Counted from the stretch's first letter, positions 8,771-17,874 are shown. The stretch is DNA of 64,000 nucleotides from Breznakiella homolactica (GCF_016616095.2 NZ_CP067089.2:1798001-1862000); one strand, 5' to 3'. The notes: generated by a model from the sequence alone, not told the origin. Translations and numbers: made by a program.

Positions 8771-9952
8771 ATGGAAAACACAATTCTCATTCAGGGCGCC
8801 CAGCTGGTACGTGATGAGGGTATCACCCCGGGAGATGTCCTCATCAGCGGCAGCCGTATTGCAAAAATCGCCCCGGCCGGCGGAATCACCCCCGGGCCGG
8901 ATACCGCGGTAATTGACGGAAGAAACCGTATTCTTTCCCCGGGTTTTATAGATCTCCACTGCCACGGCGGCGCCGGAGGTGACGTCAACGACGGCGACCC
9001 GGAGGCTTACCGCAAAATGGAGGAATTCCACCGGTCACGGGGGGTCACGGCCTTCATGCCGACCCTTTCGGTGGATCCCATGCCTAAACTCGAAAAGGCC
9101 TGCGCCATGGTACGTGCTCTCCGGCAGGAAGATGCCGGCGGCGGGGCGGAAATTCTGGGGGTCCATTTTGAGAGTCCCTATATAAATCCGGTTTACAAAG
9201 GATGCCAGGCGGCGGAATGTATCCTGCCTTTTGACGAAAAGGCAATGCATTTTATCCGGCAAAACAGCGATATCATCTCGCGGATCACCCTGGCCCCGGA
9301 GCTGGACGGGGTCCTGGAAGCCATACCGGAGCTGCGTCAAATGGGGATACTCGTTTCCGGGGGCCACTCCAACGCGGACGCCGTGATGTTCCGCAGAGCA
9401 GCCGACCGGGGAATGACCATGGCAACCCACCTCTACAACGCCATGTCCAGCGTCCGCAAGGAAGGCCCTTACCGTATTCCCGGCGTACTGGAAGCCGCTT
9501 TGACGGACGACAGGATTTATACGGAACTCATTGCCGACGGACACCATGTGCCCGGTGAGCTCCTGCAGATTGCCTACCGCTGCAAAGGTCCTGACCGGTT
9601 TATGGCCTGCTCCGACGCGAGCAGGGCCGCGGGATACAGCGGTTCGGAACGTGTTTTTATCTGCGGTCAGGAAGCGGTTATTGAAAACGGCGTGGGCATG
9701 CTCAAGGACCGCTCAAGCCTGGCATCTTCGGTGGTTGCCCTGGATACCATGGTCCGGGTCCTTGCGGAAAAAGCCGGCCTCACCCCGCACCTGGCGCTGA
9801 GAGCCGTCTCGTATGTGCCGGCGAAGGCGGCGGGTATCGATAACCGGAAGGGGCGGCTTGCGGAAGGGTACGACGCGGATCTGGTCCTGCTCGATGAGAA
9901 ACTCAATGTTTGTTCTGTCTGGTGCCGCGGCATCAAATCCGGAGGAAAATAA
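8771..9952 (+). CDS. nagA: N-acetylglucosamine-6-phosphate deacetylase
   Basis: 393 residues. Converts GlcNAc-6-phosphate to glucosamine-6-phosphate and acetate, the first committed cytoplasmic step of amino-sugar use. Seen: amidohydrolase metal motif DLHCHGGAGGDVNDG (about 58-72), FMPTL, GVHFESPYINP with the conserved Glu, SGGHSNADA, ATHLYNAMSS, IADGHHV and the catalytic Asp in MACSDASR (about 280). A closing strand in GRLAEGYDADLVLLDE is typical. The length matches the family. No nagB is next to it in this window. A perfect hairpin with an 8-bp stem follows the stop. The gene supports growth on chitin-derived or peptidoglycan-derived amino sugars. Confidence 0.93.
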   Translation: MENTILIQGAQLVRDEGITPGDVLISGSRIAKIAPAGGITPGPDTAVIDGRNRILSPGFIDLHCHGGAGGDVNDGDPEAYRKMEEFHRSRGVTAFMPTLSVDPMPKLEKACAMVRALRQEDAGGGAEILGVHFESPYINPVYKGCQAAECILPFDEKAMHFIRQNSDIISRITLAPELDGVLEAIPELRQMGILVSGGHSNADAVMFRRAADRGMTMATHLYNAMSSVRKEGPYRIPGVLEAALTDDRIYTELIADGHHVPGELLQIAYRCKGPDRFMACSDASRAAGYSGSERVFICGQEAVIENGVGMLKDRSSLASSVVALDTMVRVLAEKAGLTPHLALRAVSYVPAKAAGIDNRKGRLAEGYDADLVLLDEKLNVCSVWCRGIKSGGK

Positions 9953-9956
9953 AGAC

Positions 9957-9976
9957 GGCACAGGTTTTCCTGTGCC
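9957..9976 (+). terminator. Hairpin after nagA
   Basis: GGCACAGG and CCTGTGCC form a perfect 8-bp stem with a TTTT loop, 4 bp after the nagA stop. There is no T-run after it, so it may be a weak terminator or a 3'-end stabiliser. Confidence 0.45.
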
Positions 9977-10042
9977 ATTGGCTGCCGCATGTAATAATCT
10001 GTAACGGAAAAAGTCAGAAATTGCCAGGAAAAAGAAAGTATC

Positions 10043-10114
10043 AGGCGCCGGACAGAATCGAACTGTCGCATAAAGGTTTTGCAGACCTCTCCCTTACCGC
10101 TTGGGTACGGCGCC
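10043..10114 (-). tRNA. tRNA-Cys (anticodon GCA)
   Basis: Reading the minus strand from 10114: acceptor GGCGCCG pairs with CGGCGCC at the 3' end; D-arm CCC-AAGCGGTAA-GGG; anticodon stem GAGGT/ACCTT with loop CTGCAAA, giving anticodon GCA; short variable region; T-arm GACAG-TTCGATT-CTGTC. The discriminator base is T, as expected for cysteine. CCA is not encoded. A possible promoter TGGACA-17-TAGAGT lies just upstream on the minus strand. Confidence 0.96.
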
Positions 10115-10224
10115 GTATGTATAGACTCTACTAAATTACGCCTCTTTTGTCCAGCCAGGGGGCCGGACAATATCAAATACAGTTCTCCCGGATATGACCG
10201 TCTTTAGGTTCGGCTGTCTCTATA

Positions 10225-11208
10225 TTACCAGTTCTGATGTACCTGGCTGCGGATATACTTGTCGTATATGTTCTTTACCCCGTCCATTTGGGCCGCGGTT
10301 AACTCCGGAATTGAGGCCGCCGCCGCGTTGGACAGCACCTGGCGGTTATTGCTTGCGCCGGGAATGACCGAGGTGACCGCGTCAAACATCAGAATCCATT
10401 TGAGCGCGTACGGAATAAGGTCATCCGTGCCGAACAGTGATTTCAGTTCCTCGGCTGCCTGCAGGCCCGTATCAAAATCAACACCGGAAAAAGTTTCCCC
10501 CTTGTCAAAGGACTCTCCGTGGCGGTTAAACGTTCTGTGGTCATTTTTGCCAAAGGTAGTTTCCTTTGTGTATTTGCCGGTGAGAAGCCCGCTGGCAAGA
10601 GGCACCCGTGCGATAATTCCGATATTTCCGGCCTTGGTTTTTGAAAAAAGTTCCTCCGCCGGCTTTAAGCGGAACATATTGAAAATAATTTCGACAGCCG
10701 AGATAGGATACTGCATGGCATCCATCGCTTCGCTGACTTTTTCCACACTGACGCCGTAAGAAAAAAGTTTGCCCGACCGCTGCATAGCATCAAGCCTGGT
10801 AAAAATCTCATCTTTCCGGTAAACGGAACTGGGCGGGCAATGAAGCAGGAGCATGTCCAGTTTTTCGGCCTGCAGACGTTTAAGGCTTTCGTCGGCAAAC
10901 CGTTCTACCGCCTCGGGGGTATACATTTCCGCGGTGTGGGGATTGAGTCCCCTGCCGCATTTTGTCACCACAAAAAAATCCGCGCCCGTATCCTTCATGA
11001 ATCTGCCGATGGATTTTTCACTTTCCCCGGCATTGTAGATATCGGCGGTATCAATAAAGTTTATGCCGTTTTCAGAGGCGGTTTTTAGTATTTTCTCCGC
11101 CTCCGCCGGGTTAAAGGTCTCACCCCACTTTGTGCCAAGCTGCCACGTGCCGAGCCCGATTTCCGAAACCGACGCGCCGCTTTTCCCGAGGATTCTTTTA
11201 TTCAGCAT
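10225..11208 (-). CDS. Aldo/keto reductase
   Basis: 327 residues of the NAD(P)H-dependent AKR barrel family. The catalytic tetrad is visible: Asp and Tyr in FIDTADIYNAGESEKSIGR (about 51-58), Lys in FFVVTKCGRG (about 83) and His in LLLHCPPSS (about 124). The N-terminus RILGKSGASVSEIGLGTWQLG is typical of YhdN/YakC-like members, and the cofactor end is present as VTSVIPGASNNRQVLSNAAA. The physiological substrate cannot be inferred. It stands alone between tRNA-Cys and the nitroreductase, with about 190 bp on its upstream side that shows no clear element beyond AT-rich sequence. Confidence 0.9.
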   Translation of the reverse strand: MLNKRILGKSGASVSEIGLGTWQLGTKWGETFNPAEAEKILKTASENGINFIDTADIYNAGESEKSIGRFMKDTGADFFVVTKCGRGLNPHTAEMYTPEAVERFADESLKRLQAEKLDMLLLHCPPSSVYRKDEIFTRLDAMQRSGKLFSYGVSVEKVSEAMDAMQYPISAVEIIFNMFRLKPAEELFSKTKAGNIGIIARVPLASGLLTGKYTKETTFGKNDHRTFNRHGESFDKGETFSGVDFDTGLQAAEELKSLFGTDDLIPYALKWILMFDAVTSVIPGASNNRQVLSNAAAASIPELTAAQMDGVKNIYDKYIRSQVHQNW

Positions 11209-11394
11209 CGTAATTTCCCCTTTATTTTTTCTGTAATAAAACTATTTTTATATCACCTCTTTTCAATCTTATATATCAAAATGAAAAAGAGGGGAAAATT
11301 CTCATAATTAAAATCCCCGCAGGCCTGCCCGCGCCGCTGTGCATGGGCGGCCGCCGGGAAATGGGGTTTGGAAGAACCGGCGCTGCGGAGAAAC

Positions 11395-12123
11395 TCAGCC
11401 CATGGGGGGGAATATATCCCCGGAACCGGTCAGTCCGTTGGGGCCGGCCTCCGCGATCACATCAGCCAGGGGCTCCCTTATTTTGTCCGTGGGTTTTTCC
11501 CCGCGGTATCCGAAGGGAATCACCAGGGAAATAAGCCAGTCCGCGGGATCGGCCTTAAGGATATCCAGGACTTTCCGTTCATCGAAGCCTTCCAGGGCAC
11601 AGCTGTCGATTCCCAGGGAAGCGGCGGCGTTCATCATATTGGCTGCCGCGATGTACCCCTGGGCGCGGGCCCATTCGTTTGTCCGGTTGTTCGAAGAAAT
11701 GAATTCCCAGTATCCCCGGTAGTCATCCACGAATACCGGATACCCGCCGGGGAACCGTCCCGAACGGCGGCGGACGAATTCCGATTCCGGGTGGTAATGT
11801 TTCGCGGTCCGTACCAGGATAACAGAAACAAAGGAAGCGGTCCGGACGTTTTCCTGGGAGAAACAGGCGTCAAACAGCCGGTCCAGGACAGACTTTTCCC
11901 GGGCCGACACGAATAGCCAGGGCTCCAGCCCGAAGGACGAAGGAGAAAGCCTCCCCGCCTCCAGGATGAGTTCCTCATGGTCCGGGGGTATTTTCTTTGC
12001 GATGTCAAAAAATTTACAGGCGTACCGGGTAAGCATAGCGGAAAAGAACTCCCGGGTACCTTCCGGGAGTTTCCGCAGGCTCTGATCGAATTCTTCCGTG
12101 TCCGGGGAAAGCAGCTCCATCAT
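11395..12123 (-). CDS. Nitroreductase-family flavoprotein
   Basis: 242 residues. The FMN-binding nitroreductase fold is shown by MLTRYACKFFD near the start (RxSxRxF-like), ILEAGRLSPSSFGLEPWLFV, YIAAANMMNAAASLGIDSCALEGF (about 165-190) and the closing LISLVIPFGYRGEKPTDKIREPL. Resembles NfsB/YdgI-type NAD(P)H oxidoreductases. The start overlaps the deoD stop by 4 bp, so it is probably the last gene of the nucleoside operon. The role in that operon is unclear; a detoxifying or redox function is possible. The N-terminal 28 residues before MLTRYA are longer than usual, so an internal start is an alternative. Confidence 0.85.
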   Translation of the reverse strand: MMELLSPDTEEFDQSLRKLPEGTREFFSAMLTRYACKFFDIAKKIPPDHEELILEAGRLSPSSFGLEPWLFVSAREKSVLDRLFDACFSQENVRTASFVSVILVRTAKHYHPESEFVRRRSGRFPGGYPVFVDDYRGYWEFISSNNRTNEWARAQGYIAAANMMNAAASLGIDSCALEGFDERKVLDILKADPADWLISLVIPFGYRGEKPTDKIREPLADVIAEAGPNGLTGSGDIFPPMG

Positions 12124-12860
12124 TCGGCGAATTCCAGGGCGATTTTAAACATGTTCACCAGGGAGGTCTGCCGTTCCTCGGGGGTCATTTCCTTCCGGGT
12201 GACATTGGAATCGGAACAGGTCAGCATGGTCAGGGCCTTCTTCTTAAGATACGCCGCGTTGCAGTACAGGGCGTAGGATTCCATATCCGTTCCGGCGCAT
12301 CCCATTCGGGCCCACTTTTTCCAGCCCTCTTCCCCTTCCGCGTTGTAGAGGGAGAAAATATCCGAGGAGAAAACATTCCCCACCCAGTGGCGTACGTTCA
12401 TGCTCCGGGCCAGGGAAACGGCTTTTTCCAGCAGCCCGTAATCGGCGCAGGCGGCGTAAGTCCCGGAGAGGCCGTACTGGTAGGCGTAGTTTGAATCCGT
12501 GGATGAAGCCTGGGCAAACAAAACGTCCCCGACTTCCACATCCGCGGTGAGGCCCCCGCAGGTTCCGATGCGGATAATATTTTCCACACCGTAATGGCAG
12601 AACAGTTCATAGGAATAAATCCCCATACTGGGGCATCCCATACCGGAACCCATTACCGAAACCGGGCGGCCTTTATAGGTGCCGGTAAAAACCAGCATAT
12701 TCCGGACGCTGCTGTTCTCCTTGACGTTTTCAAGGTAATTATCCGCTACGAATTTCGCCCGCAGGGGGTCTCCGGGCATAAGCACGGTTTTTGCGATATC
12801 CCCGGGACAGGCGTTGTTATGGGGTGTCCCTTCTTTGGGACCGAAAATACTTTTAACCAT
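12120..12860 (-). CDS. deoD: Purine-nucleoside phosphorylase, DeoD type
   Basis: 246 residues. Phosphorolysis of purine (deoxy)nucleosides to base and (deoxy)ribose-1-phosphate. DeoD motifs: MPGDPLRAKFVADNYL near residue 28, TGTYKGRPVSVMGSGMGCPSMGIYSYEL, IIRIGTCGG, then MESYALYCNAAYLKKKALTMLTCSDS with the catalytic Asp. The fold is the hexameric NP-I type. Slightly longer than the E. coli enzyme. It follows two permease genes of a BMP-type nucleoside transporter on the same strand, so uptake and cleavage of nucleosides are coupled in one operon. A strong hairpin sits between it and the upstream permease. Confidence 0.95.
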   Translation of the reverse strand: MVKSIFGPKEGTPHNNACPGDIAKTVLMPGDPLRAKFVADNYLENVKENSSVRNMLVFTGTYKGRPVSVMGSGMGCPSMGIYSYELFCHYGVENIIRIGTCGGLTADVEVGDVLFAQASSTDSNYAYQYGLSGTYAACADYGLLEKAVSLARSMNVRHWVGNVFSSDIFSLYNAEGEEGWKKWARMGCAGTDMESYALYCNAAYLKKKALTMLTCSDSNVTRKEMTPEERQTSLVNMFKIALEFAE

Positions 12861-12895
12861 CTGAATCTCCTGATGTTTTGATTTGCTCAGCAGCG

Positions 12896-12918
12896 GCTCC
12901 GGAGAATCTCTCCGGAGC
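12896..12918 (-). other. Intra-operon hairpin before deoD
   Basis: A perfect 10-bp stem (GCTCCGGAGA with TCTCCGGAGC, 3-nt loop) in the 74-bp gap between the second permease and deoD. No T-run follows on the minus strand, so mRNA processing or differential stability is more likely than full termination. Confidence 0.5.
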
Positions 12919-12934
12919 GCCTGTCACAAAGATA

Positions 12935-13849
12935 TTAACTTTTTCCCTTATCAAAGGGAACACCCACGGACCGGGGCGCGTAGTCCTTGCCGCTGAAAAT
13001 CACCAGGGTCAGGAGGGTGATCAGGTACGGCAGGAGATTGAAAAACTCCGGGGGGAGGAATTTAAGGGACTCGATATTGACAATATACACCGCCAGGGCC
13101 GAAGACGCCCCGAAGAGCAGGGACGCTCCCAGAATTCCCAGGGGCAGCCAGCGGCCGAAGGATACCGCCGCCAGGGCAATAAAGCCGCGGCCGTTTATGG
13201 TGGTGGTCGTGTACTGGATGGTCTGGGTAAGCACCAGACAGCCCCCGGCGAGGCCCGCCAGGGCACCGGAAACGAGGACCGCGATATACCGGACTTTCAT
13301 GACATCGATACCCGCCGACGCCACAGCCTGGGGATGCTCCCCGCAGGCCCTGAGCCGCAGCCCCCAGGGCCGTTTATACAGAACGTACCATACGACCACA
13401 AGGATAATCAGGGCTATCCACGCGGTAGGATAGATGCCGCCGATCCCGGGCATCATCCCCAGCTTGAAGGGCTCGGTCCGTTCCTGCCGGAAAATAATCT
13501 GGCAGAGGAACACCGTGACCCCCGTGGAAAGCAGGTTGATACCGGTTCCGGATACGACCTGGTCCGCTCTGAGGGTGATCGAGGCGAACGCGTGGATCAG
13601 CGAGAACAGACAGCCCGAACCCGTGGCGACCAGAAGCGCCAGGGGAATCGACATGCCGGTTTTAACCTCCAGCAGTGTATGGGCGGTGGCCGCCGCCATG
13701 GCGCCGATCCCCATGAGTCCTTCCAGGGCAATGTTGGTAACCCCGGAACGTTCACAGAACATGCCGCCGGTGGCGGCTATCAGTATGGGCGCCCATATCA
13801 TCAGGATTGAAGGAAGCATACCTGTTATGGTCTGGAATACATCACTCAT
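12935..13849 (-). CDS. BMP-type nucleoside ABC transporter, permease 2
   Basis: 304 residues, with at least eight hydrophobic helices, of the BPD_transp_2 permease family (YufQ/NupC-like). Motifs include VFCERSGVTNIALEGLMGIGAM in equivalent form near the start (FCERSGVTNIALEG) and GRGFIALAAVSFGRWLPLG near 215-235. The ATG at 13849 overlaps the upstream permease stop (ATGA), which supports this start over the in-frame one at 13891. Together with permease 1, the double ATPase and the BMP binding protein it should carry purine or other nucleosides across the inner membrane. Downstream are deoD and a nitroreductase. Confidence 0.9.
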   Translation of the reverse strand: MSDVFQTITGMLPSILMIWAPILIAATGGMFCERSGVTNIALEGLMGIGAMAAATAHTLLEVKTGMSIPLALLVATGSGCLFSLIHAFASITLRADQVVSGTGINLLSTGVTVFLCQIIFRQERTEPFKLGMMPGIGGIYPTAWIALIILVVVWYVLYKRPWGLRLRACGEHPQAVASAGIDVMKVRYIAVLVSGALAGLAGGCLVLTQTIQYTTTTINGRGFIALAAVSFGRWLPLGILGASLLFGASSALAVYIVNIESLKFLPPEFFNLLPYLITLLTLVIFSGKDYAPRSVGVPFDKGKS

Positions 13850-14973
13850 TCCGCGTTTCCTCCTTTTTTCGCTTTTTCTTTCATCTGCCACTCAACAACA
13901 ATCCGGATTCCCGCCCGCAGTGAAATAAAGACCACCACGAGGCCCATGATAATCGAGGCGATTTCCTTGGGAATCTGCCGGGACTGCATGAGCGGCTGGG
14001 CTGATTTAAGCATGCCGAAGAGCAGTCCCGCCAGGGCGGTTCCGCCGGCGGTGCTGTTCCCCACCAGGGCGACGGCGATTCCGTCAAAGCCGTACCCGTC
14101 CTGGCCCGCGAGAACCCGGCCGTAGTTGAAGGACCCCAGGGCAACAATGGCGCCGGCAAGCCCCGCAAAGGCCCCGGAAATGGCCATGGCCGTGGTTATA
14201 CTTGTATTTACGCTGATGCCGCCGTATTTCGCCGCATCCTTGTTGAGCCCCGTAGCCCGCAGGGAATACCCAAGCCGGGTTTTTCCCATCACTAACCAGA
14301 AAAAGAGAATGGCAATAATCGTCAGGTAGAGTCCGTAGTTAAGCCGGGACCCGTTGGTGATAGATTCCAGAAAGGGACTCGATAGTTTTGCCGTATCGGG
14401 AAAGGTCGGGGTCCGGTACGTATTGGTCCCCGGGATCTGCATGGTAAAATACCGGGACGCGTACAGCGCGATATAGTTCATCATAATGGTGGCCACAACT
14501 TCGGACATACTGAACCGGGCCTTGAGGTAACCGACGATTCCGCCCCAGACGGCTCCCGCCGCCAGGGCGGCCAGTACGGCGAGGATCCAGTGCACGTAGG
14601 GAATCTGGGGGCCGTAAACCGCCACGAACTGGGCTGCGGTGAGCCCCACAATATACTGGCCTTCGGCGCCGATATTAAAGAGGCCGGTCCGGGAGGCAAA
14701 GGCCATGGAAAATCCGCAGAGGATCAGCGGCATGGAAGCGACCAGCCATTCGCCGATGTACCGGATATTCCATACTCCCCGGCGGAGATCCCAGCCGGTG
14801 ATTACCTGGACAATCGCCGAATACATGCCGCCGGGATTGCGGCCGACCACCAGAACGAGGATGGTGGCCACCAGGAAGCCGAGGATTACCACGGCAACGG
14901 AAACCAGGGCATCGGATCTGGTGAAAACTTCCAGTATCCGGTCACGGATGGAGCTGCGGTTTTTGTCAGACAT
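13846..14973 (-). CDS. BMP-type nucleoside ABC transporter, permease 1
   Basis: 375 residues with about ten membrane helices. BPD_transp_2 signature: GFSMAFASRTGLFNIGAEGQYIVG (about 95-120) and AGQDGYGFDGIAVALVGNSTAGGTALAGLLFGML (about 290-325). The N-terminus with a first helix and a periplasmic loop (VVGRNPGGMYSAIVQVITG) is typical of YufP/NupB-like subunits. I chose MSDKNRSS at 14973; an upstream in-frame start at 15042 lies inside the ATPase gene. It overlaps the ATPase 3' end by 8 bp and permease 2 by 4 bp, indicating translational coupling. Confidence 0.9.
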   Translation of the reverse strand: MSDKNRSSIRDRILEVFTRSDALVSVAVVILGFLVATILVLVVGRNPGGMYSAIVQVITGWDLRRGVWNIRYIGEWLVASMPLILCGFSMAFASRTGLFNIGAEGQYIVGLTAAQFVAVYGPQIPYVHWILAVLAALAAGAVWGGIVGYLKARFSMSEVVATIMMNYIALYASRYFTMQIPGTNTYRTPTFPDTAKLSSPFLESITNGSRLNYGLYLTIIAILFFWLVMGKTRLGYSLRATGLNKDAAKYGGISVNTSITTAMAISGAFAGLAGAIVALGSFNYGRVLAGQDGYGFDGIAVALVGNSTAGGTALAGLLFGMLKSAQPLMQSRQIPKEIASIIMGLVVVFISLRAGIRIVVEWQMKEKAKKGGNAE

Positions 14974-16549
14974 GGGGACCTCCCTGGGGTTGGTTCGGAC
15001 TGCCGGAAGCCTTTCCGTTTCCGGCGTCGGTACTGCCGACACCGGCCATCATGGCGCCGATTTTCCGTTCATCCGCGGATTCAGCGGGAACGACCCCGAC
15101 CACGGATCCCTTGGATACCGCGGCGATCCGGTCGCAGAGATTGAGGATTTCATCCAGTTCAAATGAAACCAGGAGAACCGCCCGGCCTTTGTCCCGTTCC
15201 TCGATTATGCGCCGGTGAATATATTCAATAGCGCCTACGTCGAGCCCCCGGGTGGGCTGCGAAACGATAAGCAGATCCGGTGAAAGGTCGATTTCCCGGG
15301 CAATGATCGCCTTCTGCTGGTTCCCCCCGGACATGGACTTCGCGGAAGTCGCCGGTCCGCTGCCGGCCCGGATGTCGAACTGGGAAATCAGATCCTCCGC
15401 GTGCGCGGCGATGGCGGGAAATGACAGGAAGCCCAATTTATTCGAATACGGCTCCCGCCGGAAGCTCTTGAGGACGAGGTTTTCATCCAGCCTGAAATCG
15501 AGGATCAGGCCGTATTTATGCCGGTCCTCGGGCACGAGGCCGATACCGCTCTCGTTGCGGCGGCGGATGCTTTCCTTGGAAATATCCGTCCCGTTGAGCA
15601 GGATACGCCCGGATTTTACCGGGAGCAGCCCGGCGATTGCGGAGACCAGTTCCGACTGGCCGTTGCCGTCCACCCCGGCCACCCCCACCACTTCGCCGGC
15701 CCGGACTTCCAGGGAAAGATTCTGGACCGCCGGAACGCCCTTTGATCCGATGACCGTAAGATCTTCGATCTCGAGCACTATTTTTCCCGGCTGCGCCGGT
15801 TTCTTATCGATTCTGAAGCTGACCGACCGGCCGACCATCATCTCGGCAAGCTGATCTTCGTCAGCGGCAGCGACATCTACCGTTCCGATATATTTTCCCC
15901 GCCGGAGAACCGTACAGCGGTTGGCGGCGGCTTTTATTTCCTTTAGTTTATGGGTGATGAAAATAATGGTTTTTCCTTCGGACTTGAGCCGTTCGAAGAT
16001 TTCCAGGAGCTCATCAATTTCCTGGGGAGTGAGAACCGCGGTGGGTTCGTCAAAAATGAGTATATCCGCGTTGCGGTAGAGGATTTTAAGGATTTCCACC
16101 CGCTGCTGCATGCCCACGGTGATATTCTCAATCTTATCCCGGGGCTCAACCGCAAGGCCGTATTGGGCCGAAAGCTCGGCCACCCGTTTTTCCGCTGATT
16201 TAAGGTCAAGGTTACCCAGTTTGTTTTTTGGTTCCAGCCCAAGGACAATGTTTTCGGTAACCGTAAAATTACTGACCAGTTTGAAGTGCTGATGCACCAT
16301 GCCAATACCCAGGGAGGTGGCATCATTGGGGCTCCGGATGGAAACTTCCTGTCCCCGGATTTTGATTATCCCCGAATCGGGCTCGTATAACCCGAACAGA
16401 ATCGACATGAGGGTTGATTTGCCCGCGCCGTTTTCCCCCAGAAGGGCGTGAACTTCCCCCTGGTCTACTTCGAGCTTCACATTATCATTGGCAATGACCC
16501 CGGGAAATATTTTTGTAATATTAATCATTTCTATGGCAGGTTCGGCCAT
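14966..16549 (-). CDS. BMP-type nucleoside ABC transporter, tandem ATPase
   Basis: 527 residues with two ABC cassettes. The first has Walker A GENGAGKST (about 40), signature ITVGMQQRVEI and Walker B ILIFDEPTAVLTP. The second has a degenerate Walker A (GVDGNGQSEL), an intact signature MSGGNQQKAIIARE and a Walker B-like LLIVSQPTRGLD with Gln for Glu, as usual in sugar and nucleoside importers of the CUT2/BMP type. ATG at 16549 with GAGGAGGT seven bases upstream; longer in-frame starts lack this site. A Gly/Asn-rich C-terminal extension (about 25 residues) is unusual but short. It energises the two permeases encoded downstream. Confidence 0.93.
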   Translation of the reverse strand: MAEPAIEMINITKIFPGVIANDNVKLEVDQGEVHALLGENGAGKSTLMSILFGLYEPDSGIIKIRGQEVSIRSPNDATSLGIGMVHQHFKLVSNFTVTENIVLGLEPKNKLGNLDLKSAEKRVAELSAQYGLAVEPRDKIENITVGMQQRVEILKILYRNADILIFDEPTAVLTPQEIDELLEIFERLKSEGKTIIFITHKLKEIKAAANRCTVLRRGKYIGTVDVAAADEDQLAEMMVGRSVSFRIDKKPAQPGKIVLEIEDLTVIGSKGVPAVQNLSLEVRAGEVVGVAGVDGNGQSELVSAIAGLLPVKSGRILLNGTDISKESIRRRNESGIGLVPEDRHKYGLILDFRLDENLVLKSFRREPYSNKLGFLSFPAIAAHAEDLISQFDIRAGSGPATSAKSMSGGNQQKAIIAREIDLSPDLLIVSQPTRGLDVGAIEYIHRRIIEERDKGRAVLLVSFELDEILNLCDRIAAVSKGSVVGVVPAESADERKIGAMMAGVGSTDAGNGKASGSPNQPQGGPHV

Positions 16550-16625
16550 GAGCACCTCCTCACGGGACATCACATAAACATCACTGTGATTTATGGTATA
16601 GGGATCAGCATTGTGCAATGCTAAA

Positions 16626-16649
16626 CAGCCGGTCCCAGAGGACCGGCTG
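16626..16649 (-). terminator. Hairpin between BMP protein and transporter ATPase
   Basis: CAGCCGGTC and GACCGGCTG pair around a short loop in the gap after the binding-protein gene. Without a long T-run on the minus strand it probably acts as a partial terminator or stabiliser, giving more binding protein than membrane subunits, a common arrangement in ABC operons. Confidence 0.6.
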
Positions 16650-16669
16650 AAGAAAAAGAAATCTGATGA

Positions 16670-17776
16670 TTAGTTATCCATGGCCTTGAGATTCTGCGGG
16701 AAGCCCGGAAGCCGTTTCGCATCCGCGTGGGTGGCGGCAATTTTGATCTGGCCGGAAATAATCTGCTGTTTGACCTTTTCGACTTCGTCGACGATGGCCT
16801 TGCTCAGCGCCTTATTGGCGGTTGAATACCCCACACCGTCGGCGGCGAGGTCCAGAGTAATGAGCTCACCTTTAAAGGTGCCGTTTTTACAGGCGTTGAG
16901 ACCGTAGATGGTACCGGTTTCAACACGCTTGAGCATGGAGGTCAGAACCGCGGAATCGGTGGCATTGTAGAGCCCTTCTTCAAACTGGTCCGAGTCAACC
17001 CCGATGGCCCAAACGTTGCGGCCCTGGGTCCGATATTCCTTTGCCTGGGCAATGGTGCCGTTTCCGCTTCCGCCGGCGGCGGAGTAGATGGCGTATACGC
17101 CGGAGTCGTACCAGTTTTTAGCCTGGGCTTTGGCGTCCGCGGGATTCCCCCAGTCGTTTACGTAATAGTCCACGATTTGGGCATTGGGAAGCACCGAAAG
17201 TACGCCCTGCACATAGCCGACTTCGAATTTGGTGATGGTCTGGCCGGCGATACCGCCGATGAAGCCGAACCGGGGATTGGTGATCCCGTCGGCTTTGGCC
17301 TTAAGGGCCGCGGCAACGCCTACCAGGTAGGAACCTTCGTGCTCGGCAAACATAACCTGCATGACGTTGGGGAAATTCACCCAGTCAACGTCGATGATCA
17401 TGTAATTCTGGTTGGGGTTCCGCTGGGCGACATCCGAAAGGGCGTCCGCGAAGGTAAATCCCGTGGTGATAATAAGATCGTAATGTTCATCCGTGGCCTG
17501 CATCAGGTTGGGGATGTACATATCCTGGGTCTGGGCGGTAACCACATCGTAAGCCGAACCGCGGAGCTTGGTGTTGTTCCAGGTATCGCCGTAGAATTCC
17601 AGGATTCCCCGCCAGGCGGCTGCGTTGAAGGATTTGTCGTCAATGCCGGTGGCATCGGTAAGAAGACGGACCGTTACCTGATCTCCGCCGGATCCGGACT
17701 GCTGGCCGCCGCCGCCGAATACCGAAGAAACCACCAGCACAGCGGTCAGCAGAACACAAATCAAAGCTTTTTTCAT
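16670..17776 (-). CDS. BMP-family nucleoside-binding protein
   Basis: 368 residues with a signal peptide (MKKALICVLLTAVLVVSSVFG). The BMP/PnrA fold is shown by DATGIDDKSFNAAAWRGI, LIITTGFTFADALSDVA, AEHEGSYLVGVAAALKAK, RFGFIGGIAGQTITKFEVGYVQG and WAIGVDSDQFEEGL. It should bind purine or related nucleosides for the downstream ABC transporter. Oddly, no lipobox cysteine follows the hydrophobic core (VFGGGGQQSGSG instead), so it is predicted to be a soluble periplasmic protein rather than a lipoprotein. The second ATG (17776) is used because AGGAGG lies 9 nt before it. A good promoter lies about 70-100 bp upstream. Confidence 0.92.
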   Translation of the reverse strand: MKKALICVLLTAVLVVSSVFGGGGQQSGSGGDQVTVRLLTDATGIDDKSFNAAAWRGILEFYGDTWNNTKLRGSAYDVVTAQTQDMYIPNLMQATDEHYDLIITTGFTFADALSDVAQRNPNQNYMIIDVDWVNFPNVMQVMFAEHEGSYLVGVAAALKAKADGITNPRFGFIGGIAGQTITKFEVGYVQGVLSVLPNAQIVDYYVNDWGNPADAKAQAKNWYDSGVYAIYSAAGGSGNGTIAQAKEYRTQGRNVWAIGVDSDQFEEGLYNATDSAVLTSMLKRVETGTIYGLNACKNGTFKGELITLDLAADGVGYSTANKALSKAIVDEVEKVKQQIISGQIKIAATHADAKRLPGFPQNLKAMDN

Positions 17777-17845
17777 TATCATTTTCCTCCTGAGCTAATG
17801 TAATGCCGTACTTGGACGCCATTAACTGCATAATATACGTCCTTA

Positions 17846-17874
17846 AGAATAATTCTGTTTGTGAGCTAGGTCAA
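17846..17874 (-). promoter_or_regulatory. Sigma-70-type promoter for the nucleoside transport operon
   Basis: On the minus strand: -35 TTGACC (17874-17869), 17-bp spacer, -10 TATTCT (17851-17846). The start of the binding-protein gene is about 70 bp downstream. It lies in the AT-rich divergent gap shared with the OmpA-type gene. Confidence 0.6.

Noticed and set aside
7461..8783. 440-residue open frame antisense to the M20 peptidase
   Set aside because: A G+C-rich shadow frame; the plus-strand gene has complete peptidase motifs.
10115..10224. Second tRNA or small RNA next to tRNA-Cys
   Set aside because: No cloverleaf or conserved RNA sequence could be folded from this stretch.
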